Source: Actinomycetes bacterium
GTDB lineage: Bacteria > Actinomycetota > Actinomycetes > Jiangellales > Jiangellaceae
Direction: 5' to 3'
NCBI GenBank assembly: GCA_021793295.1
Contig: JAJYTA010000009.1
Location: 1-53,155, forward strand
Length of the DNA stretch: 53,155 bases
Shown one piece after another: positions 1-13,248 of the stretch. Numbering within the stretch: the stretch's first letter is position 1; each line of letters starts with the position of its first letter. A model generated the notes under the pieces. It was not told the origin of the DNA. It searched no databases and saw only the letters and a program-made list of their open reading frames with translations. The position numbers were made by a program, and so were the translations under genes.

Positions 1-1
1 T

Positions 2-82
2 GTGCGTGCGTTCATTGATGAAGGGCGGGTGGAGCCCATGACCGCTTCGGAGGTCTGGCGTTACCTGCGTGGAGTTGCGTGA
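2..82 (+). CDS. C-terminal end of a small protein, position of an excisionase (partial)
   Basis: An open frame runs in from the left edge and ends at a TGA at 80-82. Only 26 residues are visible, ending in WRYLRGVA, too few to assign a family. Its stop overlaps the start of the integrase, so the two are translationally coupled. In actinomycete integrative elements the gene directly upstream of and overlapping int is usually xis, a small helix-turn-helix excisionase; that is a positional inference only. Confidence 0.45.
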   Translation: MRAFIDEGRVEPMTASEVWRYLRGVA

Positions 83-1284
83 TGCCTGCTCGTCGACGAT
101 TTGGCAGTGTGCGGCGGCGAGACTCGGGCCGGTGGCAAGCGCGGTATCGCGGCCCAGACGGGCAATTGCGGTCGGCTCCCCACACCTTTGAGCGTAAGTC
201 GGATGCTGAACGGTTCCTGAGCCTGGTCGAGGCACAGATCATGCGGGGGGAGTGGCTGGATCCAGAGCGCCAAAAGGTGCGACTCGTCGACTACGCCGAA
301 CGCTGGATCGCCGAACGTCCGGGGCTTCGGCCTCGCACTGTCGAGCTGTACGAGATGCTGTTGCGCAAGCACATCGCGCCGTATATCGGCGGCGCTCCGC
401 TCGGAAAGATCACCACGCCACTCGTTCGGGAATGGCGCGCGCAATTGCTGCGCGACGGTCGATCGCAGTCGACGACGGCCAAGGCGTATCGGCTGCTTCG
501 AGCGGTGTTGATGACGGCTGTCAAAGAAGACCACATCCTTGCGCGTAACCCTTGCCGCGTGAAGGGAGCAGATCAGGAGACGCCTGAGGAACGTCCCGTG
601 CTCACGCCAGGGCAGGTCTTCCGGCTAGCTGATGCGGTCAGGCCTCGCTACCGGGCACTCGTGCTGTTCGCCGCATTCACCGGCCTTCGTTATGGCGAGC
701 TCGCAGCACTCCGGCGTTCTGACATCGACTTGAACAGCGCTGTGGTGACCGTTGTGCGCGCCTACGTGGAGCAGAAGGGCAAAGGGCCGGTGATCGGTCC
801 GCCAAAGTCACGTGCCGGTCGTCGACGAGTCGGGTTTCCACGTCGGCTCGTGCCCATACTCGTCGACCACATGGCCGAGCATGTGGGCCCGGGCCACGAT
901 GCGTTGGTCTTCGCCGGACCCAAAGGTGCGGTCATTCGGCGTAGCAACTTTCGGCGCCAAGTCGGTTGGAAGTCCGCAGTAGAACAGATCGGTGTTCCCG
1001 CGTTGCACTTCCACGATCTGCGTCACACAGGGAACATGCTCGCCGCTCGAGCGAATGTCAGTACCCGCGATCTGATGGACCGGATGGGTCACGACTCTAT
1101 GCGTGCCGCCTTGATGTACCAGCATGGATCGGACAGTGCGACGCGCACCATCGCTGATGCTCTCGATGTGCACATGGACGGACTGAATGGCGCCGAGAAC
1201 GATGCCGCCGTGGCCCAAACGTGGCCCAGGGGCGGACCTGCCGCTAGCGATGCCGAGATCGAACAGGTCGAATCCGGCCCGTGA
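82..1284 (+). CDS. Tyrosine-type site-specific integrase
   Basis: A protein of 400 residues of the phage-integrase family, which recombines attP with attB through a covalent 3'-phosphotyrosine. An N-terminal arm and SAM-like core-binding domain (about residues 1-165) precede the catalytic domain. The conserved set is visible: Arg in FTGLRYGE near residue 205, HDLRH near 310, a GH box (MGHDS) and the nucleophile Tyr in MYQHG near 348. ATG 82 is preferred over GTG 79 because GGAG at 71-74 is better spaced for it. The gene ends 16 bp from the 3' end of tRNA-Gly, the classic place for an integrase reading toward its own attachment site. The element body would extend leftward out of the window. 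Confidence 0.93.
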   Translation: MPARRRFGSVRRRDSGRWQARYRGPDGQLRSAPHTFERKSDAERFLSLVEAQIMRGEWLDPERQKVRLVDYAERWIAERPGLRPRTVELYEMLLRKHIAPYIGGAPLGKITTPLVREWRAQLLRDGRSQSTTAKAYRLLRAVLMTAVKEDHILARNPCRVKGADQETPEERPVLTPGQVFRLADAVRPRYRALVLFAAFTGLRYGELAALRRSDIDLNSAVVTVVRAYVEQKGKGPVIGPPKSRAGRRRVGFPRRLVPILVDHMAEHVGPGHDALVFAGPKGAVIRRSNFRRQVGWKSAVEQIGVPALHFHDLRHTGNMLAARANVSTRDLMDRMGHDSMRAALMYQHGSDSATRTIADALDVHMDGLNGAENDAAVAQTWPRGGPAASDAEIEQVESGP

Positions 1285-1300
1285 CCTGGATCGGTCGTCG

Positions 1301-1345
1301 TGGAGCGGGTGACGGGAATCGAACCCGCATGACCAGCTTGGAAGG
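1301..1345. other. Presumed attachment-site junction (3' half of tRNA-Gly)
   Basis: The 3' half of tRNA-Gly faces the integrase stop codon with only 16 bp between. Integrases of this type commonly recombine within the 3' part of a tRNA so that the tRNA stays intact. The exact core repeat cannot be drawn because the other junction is outside the window; the boundaries given are the T-arm to CCA end of the tRNA. Confidence 0.45.
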
Positions 1346-1374
1346 CTGGGGCTCTGCCATTGAGCTACACCCGC
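1301..1374 (-). tRNA. tRNA-Gly(TCC)
   Basis: Read on the minus strand this folds as a full cloverleaf: acceptor GCGGGTG pairs with CACCCGC, the anticodon loop is CTTCCAA giving anticodon TCC, the T-arm contains GGTTCGATTCC, and the discriminator T is followed by an encoded CCA (1301-1303). Length is 74 nt with CCA. It is transcribed away from tRNA-Pro and its 3' end abuts the integrase gene. Confidence 0.96.
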
Positions 1375-1399
1375 ATGGGCGGCGAACCGCCCGCGGTAC

Positions 1400-1426
1400 A
1401 GAGTACCCTGTCGCCTGGCCTAGACT
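1400..1426. promoter_or_regulatory. Divergent tRNA promoter region
   Basis: The 64-bp spacer between the two tRNAs holds a TAGACT -10-like box at 1421-1426, 12 nt before tRNA-Pro, and on the minus strand a TACTCT box at 1400-1405, about 26 nt before tRNA-Gly. No good -35 match was seen for either. Assignment is by position and the TANNNT form only. Confidence 0.4.
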
Positions 1427-1438
1427 TGTCCGGGCACG

Positions 1439-1514
1439 CGGGGCGTAGCGTAGTGGCTAGCGCGCCTGCTTTGGGAGCAGGAGATCGCAGGTTCGAGTCC
1501 TGTCGCCCCGACCA
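1439..1514 (+). tRNA. tRNA-Pro(TGG)
   Basis: Cloverleaf of 76 nt. Acceptor CGGGGCG pairs with CGCCCCG, discriminator A, encoded CCA at 1512-1514. Anticodon stem CCTGC/GCAGG encloses the loop TTTGGGA, giving anticodon TGG. The T-loop GTTCGAGTCC is canonical. It lies 84 bp upstream of tig, a common actinobacterial arrangement. Confidence 0.97.
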
Positions 1515-1598
1515 GCCAGCGTTCGCGGTGGTGGTCCGGTTCGCCGGCCCCCGCTGTGACCGTGCCAGACAGACCACCATTACAGGAGACACGTCAGC

Positions 1599-3086
1599 GT
1601 GAAGAGCGTCGTCGAGACCCTCAATCCGACGCGGGTCCGGCTTGCGGTCGAGGTTCCGTTCGCCGAGCTTGAGTCGAACATCAAGTCCGCTTACCAGCGG
1701 ATCGCCGCACAGGTGACGGTGCCCGGCTTCCGTAAGGGCAAGGTGCCTCCTGTGGTCATCGATCAGCGGATCGGCCGGCCCGTCGTGCTCGAGGAGGCCG
1801 TCAACGAGGCACTTCCCAAGCTCTACGGTGACGCGATCCGCGAGAACGACCTGCAGCCGTTGGGCCAGCCTGAGGTCGACATCTCGGAGTTCAACGACGG
1901 CGAGGAGCTGAAGTTCACCGCCGAGGTCGCCGTACGGCCCAAGATCACCCTGCCGGAATGGGAGGGCCTGGAGGTCCAGGTCGACGACGCCGTGGTCGAG
2001 GACTCCGACGTCGAGGAGCGCCTCGAAGCGCTGCGCGCCCGGTTCGGCACGCTCGTCGGCGTCGAGCGGCCGGCGGCGGACGGCGACTTCGTCCAGATCG
2101 ATCTCAACGCCACCGCTGACGGCGAGCCCATCGAAGGCGGGCAGGCCACCGGCGTGTCGTATCAGATCGGCAAGGGCGGCATGATCGATGGCCTCGACGA
2201 GGCCGTCACCGGCTTGTCGGCGGGTGAGTCGACGACGTTCCGCACCAAGCTGGTCGGCACCCACGAAGGTGAAGAGGTCGACTGCGAGGTCACCGTCACT
2301 GCGGTGAAGGAACAGCAGCTGCCTGAGCTCGACGACGAGTTCGCCCAGCTCGCCAGCGAGTTCGACACGCTCGAAGAGTTGAAGGCGGACGTACAGGAGC
2401 AGGCCCTGCGCGCCGCGCGGATCGAGCAGGCGATGTCGGCTCGTGACAAGGTGCTCGACCTGCTGCTGGAGAAGGTCGGCGACGTGCCGTTGCCGGACGA
2501 GCTGGTGCAGGAACAGGTCGAGGAGCACTTCTCGGACGGTCACGGCGACGACGACCACCGCGCCGAGTACGAGGAACAGTTCCGCAAGAACCTCAAGTCG
2601 CAGTTCGTGCTCGACGAGCTCGTCAAGGCCGAGAACATCGAGGTCGCGCAGGACGAGCTGAGCTCCTACATCATCCAGCAGGCGATGCAGCAGCGGATGG
2701 ACCCCAACCAGCTCGCTCAGCGCATCGTCGACCAGGGCAACCTCCCGTCGGTCATGGCCGACGTCGCGCGCGGCAAGGCCCTCGCGCAGGTGGTCGAGAA
2801 GGCCAACGTCGTCGACGCCTCGGGGAAGCGGGTCGAGCTGGACCGGCTGCGTGAGGACGGCACGATCGCCGAGCCCGGCGAGGACGATGGCGCGCAGCAG
2901 GTCGGGGACTCGTTCGAGTTCGCCGAGATCGAGGACGACTCCGCGGCTGGTGACCAGGCCGCTGATGCGGACGCCGTCGAGGGTGCGGAGGCCGCTGACG
3001 ACGCGGCCGAAGTCGCTGACGATGCGGCAGAGGCTGCTGACGGCGATCAAGACGACGCTGACGACTCGGGCGAGTCGAAGGCCTGA
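1599..3086 (+). CDS. tig: Trigger factor (ribosome-associated chaperone and prolyl isomerase)
   Basis: Trigger factor binds ribosomal protein L23 at the exit tunnel and shields nascent chains. The N-terminal ribosome-binding domain carries the signature region VPGFRKGKVPP near residues 48-58. The FKBP-type isomerase domain follows at about 155-245 (GDFVQIDL, GKGGMIDGLDEA, GTHEGE), then a helical C-terminal substrate domain. Of 495 residues, the last 90 or so are an Asp/Ala/Glu-rich disordered tail (DDAAEVADDAAE), longer than in E. coli (432 aa) but common in actinobacteria. The GTG start has AGGAG at 1584-1588. Its position before clpP1-clpP2-clpX is conserved. A strong hairpin follows the stop. 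Confidence 0.97.
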   Translation: MKSVVETLNPTRVRLAVEVPFAELESNIKSAYQRIAAQVTVPGFRKGKVPPVVIDQRIGRPVVLEEAVNEALPKLYGDAIRENDLQPLGQPEVDISEFNDGEELKFTAEVAVRPKITLPEWEGLEVQVDDAVVEDSDVEERLEALRARFGTLVGVERPAADGDFVQIDLNATADGEPIEGGQATGVSYQIGKGGMIDGLDEAVTGLSAGESTTFRTKLVGTHEGEEVDCEVTVTAVKEQQLPELDDEFAQLASEFDTLEELKADVQEQALRAARIEQAMSARDKVLDLLLEKVGDVPLPDELVQEQVEEHFSDGHGDDDHRAEYEEQFRKNLKSQFVLDELVKAENIEVAQDELSSYIIQQAMQQRMDPNQLAQRIVDQGNLPSVMADVARGKALAQVVEKANVVDASGKRVELDRLREDGTIAEPGEDDGAQQVGDSFEFAEIEDDSAAGDQAADADAVEGAEAADDAAEVADDAAEAADGDQDDADDSGESKA

Positions 3087-3105
3087 CCGGAACACCGGTT
3101 TTCGT

Positions 3106-3143
3106 GACGGTCGGACGAGGCTTCGGTGCCTCGTTCGACCGTC
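3106..3143 (+). terminator. Hairpin terminator of tig
   Basis: A 15-bp stem (GACGGTCGGACGAGG against CCTCGTTCGACCGTC, one G-U) closes a loop containing CTTCGG, a stable tetraloop. It begins 20 bp after the tig stop. No T-run follows, which is normal for high-GC actinobacterial terminators. The remainder of the 317-bp gap before clpP1 holds a dispersed repeat (3202-3278) and the clpP1 leader. Confidence 0.7.
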
Positions 3144-3201
3144 GCCGTTCGAGGTCGGGTCAGGCGGCCGCGGTCGGCCATCGCGTCCCTGTATGGCGCT
3201 A

Positions 3202-3278
3202 CACCACGAGGTTTTCTGCTGCGCCAACAGGCGTGCACGGGTGGTGCGGCAGGGAATTGCCAAGTGAACATGATCATT
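3202..3278. repeat. Dispersed 77-bp intergenic repeat, copy A
   Basis: This stretch aligns without gaps to 39363-39439, about 64 of 77 positions identical by eye. The last 49 bp (3230-3278) differ at only three positions. The shared core contains GGGTGGTGCGGCAGGG, a GGCA...TGCC inverted repeat around GGGAAT, and ends in AACATGATCATT, which holds the palindrome ATGATCAT. It lies between tig and clpP1 and encodes nothing recognisable. No transposase or target duplication is seen. It may be a short mobile or REP-like element or a regulatory module; the class is not known to me. Confidence 0.8.
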
Positions 3279-3403
3279 CAGGAGCACGCCGTGAGCGAAC
3301 AGGGGCGCGCAGCGGATGGGCGCGGACCTGTGCTTGGTTAGTGTCAGTGAAGCAACCGAACCCAGGTCGTGACGACCATCTGTACTGCCCCTAGGAGATC
3401 ACG

Positions 3404-4054
3404 GTGAGCACACGCCCCGAGACGTCCGGCCCGGTCGAATTTCCGCAGGCCCAGACACCCACTCCCGGCTCGTCCATGGGCCTGGACGACCACATCTACA
3501 ACCGGCTGCTCCGCGAACGGATCATCTTCCTGGGCTCGGAGGTCCGCGACGAGAACGCCAATGCCATCTGTGCGCAGTTGCTGCTGCTCGCAGCCGAGGA
3601 CCCCGAGCGTGACATCGAGCTGTACATCAACTCGCCCGGCGGCTCGGTGTCGGCGGGCATGGCGATCTACGACACGATGCAGTTCGTCCGGCCCGACGTC
3701 ATGACGGTGGCGATGGGCTTCGCGGCCTCCATGGGCCAGTTCCTCCTCACCGCCGGAACCCCGGGCAAGCGCTACGCCCTGCCGCACTCGCGCATCCTCA
3801 TGCACCAGCCCTCCGGCGGGATGGGTGGCTCGGCCAGCGACATCCGGATCCAGGCCGAGCAGATGCTGCGCACCAAGCAGGAGATGGCCGAGATCACCGC
3901 CCACCACACCGGGCAGCCGGTCGAGACCATCGTGCGCGACTCCGACCGCGACCGCTACTTCACGCCGCACGAGGCGCTGGAGTACGGATTCATCGACCAC
4001 GTGATCGAGAGCGCCACGCAGCTGCCGCGCAACGGTAACGGCGCCAGCTCGTGA
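3404..4054 (+). CDS. clpP1: ATP-dependent Clp protease proteolytic subunit ClpP1
   Basis: Serine peptidase subunit (family S14) of the ClpP barrel, which degrades proteins fed by ClpX or ClpC. The triad is visible: Ser109 in FAASMGQF, His134 in LMHQPSGG and Asp183 in DRDRYF. The 216 residues match the family. The GTG start is preceded by AGGAG. It lies 56 bp before clpP2; actinobacterial ClpP1 and ClpP2 generally form a mixed tetradecamer. The upstream leader was inspected for a ClgR-type operator and none was convincing. Confidence 0.96.
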   Translation: MSTRPETSGPVEFPQAQTPTPGSSMGLDDHIYNRLLRERIIFLGSEVRDENANAICAQLLLLAAEDPERDIELYINSPGGSVSAGMAIYDTMQFVRPDVMTVAMGFAASMGQFLLTAGTPGKRYALPHSRILMHQPSGGMGGSASDIRIQAEQMLRTKQEMAEITAHHTGQPVETIVRDSDRDRYFTPHEALEYGFIDHVIESATQLPRNGNGASS

Positions 4055-4110
4055 TCACGGCTCGTCCGTTCGACTCCGGCCCCCTCGCAGCGCACATCTA
4101 GGAGACTTCG

Positions 4111-4716
4111 ATGAACTACTACATCCCGCAATGGGAGGAGCGCACCTCCTACGGCTACCGGCGTATCGATCCGTACGGCAAGCTGTTCGAGGAACGCATC
4201 ATCTTCCTCGGGACCCCGATCAGCGACGATGTCGCCAACGCCGTCATGGCCCAGCTGATCTGCCTGGAGTCCATGGAGCCCGACCGCGACATCGAGATCT
4301 ACATCAACTCGCCCGGTGGTTCGTTCACCGCGATGACGACCATCTACGACACCATGCAGTTCATCAAGCCCGATGTGCGCACGGTGTGCATGGGCCAGGC
4401 GGCCTCGGCGGCTGCGGTGCTGCTGGCGGCCGGCGCGCCGGGCAAGCGGCTGGCCGTCCCGAACGCGCGGATCCTCATCCACCAGCCCTACACCGAGGGC
4501 ACCTACGGCCAGGCCAGCGACATCGAGATCCAGGCGAACGAGATCCTCCGGATGCGCTCGCTGCTGGAGAAGATGCTCTCCGAGCACTCCGGCCGCGACG
4601 TCGAGCAGGTCCGTCAGGACATCGAGCGGGACAAGATCCTCACGACCCAGGAAGCCATCGACTACGGCTTGGTCGACAACTTCACGTCCTCGCGCAAGGC
4701 CAGCCTCGTCGGCTGA
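4111..4716 (+). CDS. clpP2: ATP-dependent Clp protease proteolytic subunit ClpP2
   Basis: Second ClpP paralog, 201 residues. The triad is Ser99 in QAASAAAV, His124 in LIHQPYTE and Asp174 in ERDKIL. The ATG start has AGGAG at 4100-4104. It is probably cotranscribed with clpP1 and forms the partner ring of the ClpP1P2 complex. A perfect hairpin follows the stop, separating the pair from clpX. Confidence 0.96.
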   Translation: MNYYIPQWEERTSYGYRRIDPYGKLFEERIIFLGTPISDDVANAVMAQLICLESMEPDRDIEIYINSPGGSFTAMTTIYDTMQFIKPDVRTVCMGQAASAAAVLLAAGAPGKRLAVPNARILIHQPYTEGTYGQASDIEIQANEILRMRSLLEKMLSEHSGRDVEQVRQDIERDKILTTQEAIDYGLVDNFTSSRKASLVG

Positions 4717-4733
4717 CCGGCCGGACCCGGATC

Positions 4734-4764
4734 GTGGCGCGTCGCCGTCCGTGCGACGCGCCAC
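4734..4764 (+). terminator. Perfect hairpin after clpP2
   Basis: An uninterrupted 11-bp stem, GTGGCGCGTCG with CGACGCGCCAC, encloses a 9-nt loop, starting 18 bp after the clpP2 stop. It has no T-run. It probably ends the clpP1-clpP2 transcript, leaving clpX to its own promoter in the 185 bp that follow. Confidence 0.75.
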
Positions 4765-4949
4765 GCCCGATCTGGCGAGGGGGTGCCCGATTGTCGGGCC
4801 GACGTTGTACCGTCAAAGGACGCGGGGCTCGAGAGGTCCGCGATACGCACGACGTCGATTCGCGCGTGGGTCGTTGAAACAGCGGCCCGTCTCGCGGATC
4901 CTCGGTCGTTACGGCCGGGAATGCAGTTCAGGACGGAAGGACGTACCGC

Positions 4950-6236
<1,287 letters not shown>

Positions 6237-6316
6237 ATCCCGGTAGGCTCGCCGCCGCTGCCGACCGTCGCCCGGCGTCGCGGCGACTACCTGTCGATCA
6301 TGTCGTCGGGGCCCCG

Positions 6317-6322
6317 TAAGGT
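6317..6322 (+). promoter_or_regulatory. -10 box of a likely leaderless transcript (metallophosphoesterase)
   Basis: TAAGGT lies six bases before ATG 6329. A TANNNT box 6-8 nt before the start codon, with no Shine-Dalgarno sequence between, is the known signature of leaderless actinobacterial mRNAs. Confidence 0.4.
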
Positions 6323-6328
6323 CAGCCC

Positions 6329-9507
<3,179 letters not shown>

Positions 9508-9524
9508 CGAGGAGAGGGAGTCAG

Positions 9525-10442
9525 ATGACCCAGGCAGTCCGCTACGACCGGTACGGCGGTCCCGAGGTCCTGCGGATCGTCGATCTGCCCACGCCGGAGC
9601 CGGCGCCCGGCCAGGTCCGGGTCGCGGTGCACGCCGCCGGGGTGAACCCCCTCGACTGGAAGTTGCGCAGCGGCCTGTACTCCGGGGGCAAGCCGTTGGG
9701 CAAGCCGGCCGGGGTAGGGTTCGACTTCGCCGGGACGATCGACGCCGTCGGCTCGGACGTCACCGGCTGGGCTCCTGGGCAGGCGGTGTTCGGGCAGACT
9801 CGCCCGGGCGCCGCGGCCACGCACGTGCTGGCCGATCCGGCCGCGCTCGTCGCCAAACCGGACTGGCTGTCGTTCGAGCAGGCCGCCGCGTTGCCGGCGC
9901 CGACCGAAGCCGCGCATCGCACCGTGCACATGCTCGACATCAAGGCCGGGCAGCGGCTGCTCATCCATGCTGTGGCCGGCGGGGTCGGGCTGGTGGCCGC
10001 TCAGCTCGCCCGGGCGCGTGGCGCCACGGTGATCGGCACGGCCAGCGCGGAGCGCCACGACCTCCTCCGCGACTTCGGCGTCACCGCGGTGACCTACGGC
10101 GACGGCTGGGCCGACCGGGTCCGGGCGGTCGCCCCCGACGGTGTGGACGCGGTCCTCGACGCCTCCGGCCGGGGCGTGCTCAAGGAGTCCGTCGAGCTGG
10201 CCGGCTCACCTGACCGCGTGGTGACCCTCGCCGACAACTCCGCCGCCGACCACGGCGTGCGGCTGACCACCAGCGGCCAGGCCACCATCCCCGAGGTGTT
10301 CGCCGAGGTGCTGCCGTTGATGGAGCGCGGCGATCTGACCCTTCCGGTGACGGCGACCTACCCGCTGGAGCAGGTCGCCGAGGCACACCGCATCAGCGAA
10401 GAGGGTCACCTGTTCGGCAAGATCGTCATCGTCGTGGCGTAG
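9525..10442 (+). CDS. NADP-dependent zinc-independent oxidoreductase (MDR/quinone reductase type)
   Basis: Medium-chain dehydrogenase/reductase of 305 residues. The N-terminal GroES-like fold starts MTQAVRYDRYGGPEVL; the Rossmann domain carries AVAGGVGLVAAQLA (about residues 146-159). No structural-zinc cysteines are present, which places it in the quinone oxidoreductase-like branch. Probable role is NAD(P)H-dependent reduction of quinones or enones; the substrate cannot be read from sequence. GAGGAGAGGG at 9509-9518 supports ATG 9525. It follows guaB1 by 17 bp and is probably cotranscribed. Confidence 0.85.
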   Translation: MTQAVRYDRYGGPEVLRIVDLPTPEPAPGQVRVAVHAAGVNPLDWKLRSGLYSGGKPLGKPAGVGFDFAGTIDAVGSDVTGWAPGQAVFGQTRPGAAATHVLADPAALVAKPDWLSFEQAAALPAPTEAAHRTVHMLDIKAGQRLLIHAVAGGVGLVAAQLARARGATVIGTASAERHDLLRDFGVTAVTYGDGWADRVRAVAPDGVDAVLDASGRGVLKESVELAGSPDRVVTLADNSAADHGVRLTTSGQATIPEVFAEVLPLMERGDLTLPVTATYPLEQVAEAHRISEEGHLFGKIVIVVA

Positions 10443-10516
10443 GCCGGCACGTCGCCGATGACGCCTGCTCCGTACATCACATCGGCCACGGTCACACGTT
10501 GCCGTCTCGACGTCGG

Positions 10517-10522
10517 TAGACT
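10517..10522 (+). promoter_or_regulatory. -10 box of a likely leaderless valS transcript
   Basis: TAGACT ends eight bases before GTG 10531, and no Shine-Dalgarno sequence is present. The -35 region is weak (TTGCCG at 10499-10504 is too close). Confidence 0.4.
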
Positions 10523-10530
10523 TCGCCCGC

Positions 10531-13158
10531 GTGACCGAGACCATGCGACCCGACTCCACACTGCCGACCACCTTCGACCCGGTGGAGGTCGAACAGCCGA
10601 CCTACGAGCGGTGGGTCGAGCGTGGTTACTTCGAGGCTGACGACCACAGCGACAAGCCGCCGTTCTGCATCGTCATCCCGCCGCCGAACGTCACCGGCTC
10701 GCTGCATCTGGGGCACGCCTTCGAGCACACGCTGATCGACGCTCTGGTCCGGCGCCGGCGGATGCAGGGCTACGAGGCGCTGTGGATGCCGGGCATGGAC
10801 CACGCCGGCATCGCGACCCAGAACGTCGTGGAGCGTGAGCTGGCCAAGGCCGGCCAGTCCCGCCATGACCTCGGGCGCGAAGCCTTCGTGCAGAAGGTCT
10901 GGGAGTGGAAGGCCGAATCCGGCGGCAAGATCCTGGCGCAGATGCGCCGACTCGGCGACGGCGTGGCGTGGAGCCGCGAACGATTCACCATGGACGACGG
11001 GTTGTCCCGCGCCGTGCAGACGATCTTCAAGCGGCTCTACGACGACGAACTCATCTACCGCGCCGAGCGGATCATCAACTGGTGTGTGCGCTGCCACACG
11101 GCGCTGTCGGACATCGAGGTCGAGCACAGCGACGACGACGGCGAACTGATCTCCATCCGCTACGGCGACGAGGACAGCGGCATCGTCGTCGCGACCACGC
11201 GGGCCGAGACGATGCTCGGCGACACCGCGGTCGCCGTGCACCCCGACGACCCGCGCTACCAGCACCTGATCGGCACCGAGGTCGAGCTGCCGCTGACCGG
11301 GCGGCGCATCCCCGTCATCGCCGACGCGCACGTCGACCCCGAGTTCGGCACCGGCATGGTCAAGGTCACCCCGGCTCACGACCCGAACGACTTCGAGATC
11401 GGCCGGCGCCACGATCTGCCGCAGCTGACGATCATGGACGAGCACGGCGTCATCACCGCGCACGGACCGTTCGAGGGGCTGGACCGGTTCGAGGCCCGTC
11501 CGGCCATCGTCGCCGCGCTGCGCGAGCAGGGTCGCATCGTGGCCGAGAAGCGTCCCTACGTGCACGCCGTGGGGCACTGCTCGCGGTGCAAGACGGTGGT
11601 GGAGCCGCGGCTGTCGCTGCAATGGTGGGTCAAGGTCGCCCCGCTGGCCCAGGCCGCCGGGGACGCCGTGCGCGACGGCCGGGTGCGCATCCACCCGTCG
11701 TCGATGGAAGCACGCTGGTTCGGCTGGGTGGACGACATGCACGACTGGTGCATCTCTCGCCAGCTGTGGTGGGGCCACCGCATCCCGGTCTGGTACGGCC
11801 CCGATGGCGAGGTCGTCTGCGTCGGGCCGGACGAGCAGCCGCCGTCGGGCGAGGGCTGGCACCAGGACGAGGACGTGCTGGACACGTGGTTCTCGTCGGC
11901 GCTGTGGCCGTTCTCCACGCTGGGCTGGCCCGAGCGCACCCCGGCGCTGGCCAAGTTCTATCCGAACCAGGTCCTGGTGACCGGCTACGACATCCTGTTC
12001 TTCTGGGTCGCCCGGATGATGATGTTCGGCATTTACGCCAACGCCGAGAACGGTCCCGACGACGCCGTGCCGTTCCGGACCATCGCCTTGCACGGCATGG
12101 TCCGCGACGAGCGGGGCAAGAAGATGTCGAAGTCGTTCGGCAACGCCGTCGACCCGATGGACTGGATGGACGCCTACGGCTCGGACGCGTTGCGCTTCAC
12201 GCTCGCGCGGGGCGCCAACCCCGGTACCGACGTGCCGATCGGCGAGGACTGGGTCCAGGCGTCGCGCAACTTCTGCAACAAGCTGTGGAACGCCACGCGC
12301 TTCGCGCTGATCAGCGGTGCGCGCCTCGGCGACGTTCCGCCGGCCGACGAGCTCACCGCGCCGGACCGGTGGATCCTGTCGCGGTTGGCCGCCACCGTCG
12401 CCCAGATCGATGCCTTCTATGAGGACTTCCAGTTCGCCAAGCTCACTGACGCGCTCTACCACTTCGCCTGGGACGAGTTCTGCGACTGGTACGTCGAGCT
12501 GGCCAAGACACAGTTGAGCGCCGGCGGGGAACGGGCCGAGCGGACCCGGCTGGTGCTCGGGCACGTCCTGGACACGCTGCTGCGGCTGCTGCATCCGGTG
12601 ACGCCGTTCGTCACCGAGGCGCTGTGGACGACGCTGACCGGGCACGAGTCGGTCGTCATCGCCGAATGGCCGCAGGCCGAGAACGCCCGGGCCGACGCCG
12701 CCGCCGAGGCGACGGTGGCCGAGCTGCAGCGCATCGTCACCGAGGTCCGCCGTTTCCGTGGCGACCAAGGGGTCAAGCCCGGCCAGCGGGTCCCCGCGCG
12801 CATCATCGAAGAGACCGGCAGCGTCGTCGCCGACCACGAGGACGCGTTCCGCTCGCTGACCCGCCTCGACCGGCCGGGCGAGGCGTTCTCGCCGACGGCC
12901 CGCGTGGTGGTGGGCGCCGTCACCGTCGAGCTCGACCTGTCCGACGCCGTCGACGTCGAGGCCGAACGCCGCCGCCTGACCAAGGACCTCGCCAACGAGC
13001 GCAAGGCGCTGGAGCAGGCGAACCGCAAACTCAGCAACGAGCAGTTCCTCGCCAAGGCTCCGGAGGCCGAGGTGGCCAAGGTCCGCCGCCGCCGCAGTGA
13101 TGCCGAGGCCGACATCGCCCGACTGGAAGCCCAGCTCGCACAACTGCCGACGACGTGA
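10531..13158 (+). CDS. valS: Valyl-tRNA synthetase
   Basis: Class I aminoacyl-tRNA synthetase that charges tRNA-Val and edits threonyl-tRNA. The HIGH-type motif is LHLGHA in [14 protein letters not shown] (about residues 51-64); KMSKS is at about 531-535. The CP1 editing domain (about 190-350) contains [10 protein letters not shown]. The anticodon-binding domain is followed by a C-terminal coiled coil ([16 protein letters not shown]). Length 875 is typical. The start is GTG 10531, preceded directly by a TANNNT box. folC follows 90 bp downstream. Confidence 0.97.
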   Translation: MTETMRPDSTLPTTFDPVEVEQPTYERWVERGYFEADDHSDKPPFCIVIPPPNVTGSLHLGHAFEHTLIDALVRRRRMQGYEALWMPGMDHAGIATQNVVERELAKAGQSRHDLGREAFVQKVWEWKAESGGKILAQMRRLGDGVAWSRERFTMDDGLSRAVQTIFKRLYDDELIYRAERIINWCVRCHTALSDIEVEHSDDDGELISIRYGDEDSGIVVATTRAETMLGDTAVAVHPDDPRYQHLIGTEVELPLTGRRIPVIADAHVDPEFGTGMVKVTPAHDPNDFEIGRRHDLPQLTIMDEHGVITAHGPFEGLDRFEARPAIVAALREQGRIVAEKRPYVHAVGHCSRCKTVVEPRLSLQWWVKVAPLAQAAGDAVRDGRVRIHPSSMEARWFGWVDDMHDWCISRQLWWGHRIPVWYGPDGEVVCVGPDEQPPSGEGWHQDEDVLDTWFSSALWPFSTLGWPERTPALAKFYPNQVLVTGYDILFFWVARMMMFGIYANAENGPDDAVPFRTIALHGMVRDERGKKMSKSFGNAVDPMDWMDAYGSDALRFTLARGANPGTDVPIGEDWVQASRNFCNKLWNATRFALISGARLGDVPPADELTAPDRWILSRLAATVAQIDAFYEDFQFAKLTDALYHFAWDEFCDWYVELAKTQLSAGGERAERTRLVLGHVLDTLLRLLHPVTPFVTEALWTTLTGHESVVIAEWPQAENARADAAAEATVAELQRIVTEVRRFRGDQGVKPGQRVPARIIEETGSVVADHEDAFRSLTRLDRPGEAFSPTARVVVGAVTVELDLSDAVDVEAERRRLTKDLANERKALEQANRKLSNEQFLAKAPEAEVAKVRRRRSDAEADIARLEAQLAQLPTT

Positions 13159-13248
13159 CAGTTGCGGCGATGCCGGTGGGCGAGGCGACCGGGTGGTGGG
13201 GGAGAATTGCCCCGGAGGCCGTGGTGGAGTCGTCGAGATGGGTGAGCT

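Noticed and set aside
1365-3287. 640-codon open frame on the minus strand opposite tig
   Set aside because: High-GC shadow frame: repetitive composition, no family features, and tig is certain. Its apparent head in the dispersed repeat is coincidental.
3279-3403. ClgR-type operator upstream of clpP1
   Set aside because: Only isolated GCGAAC-like half-sites were seen; no convincing dyad.
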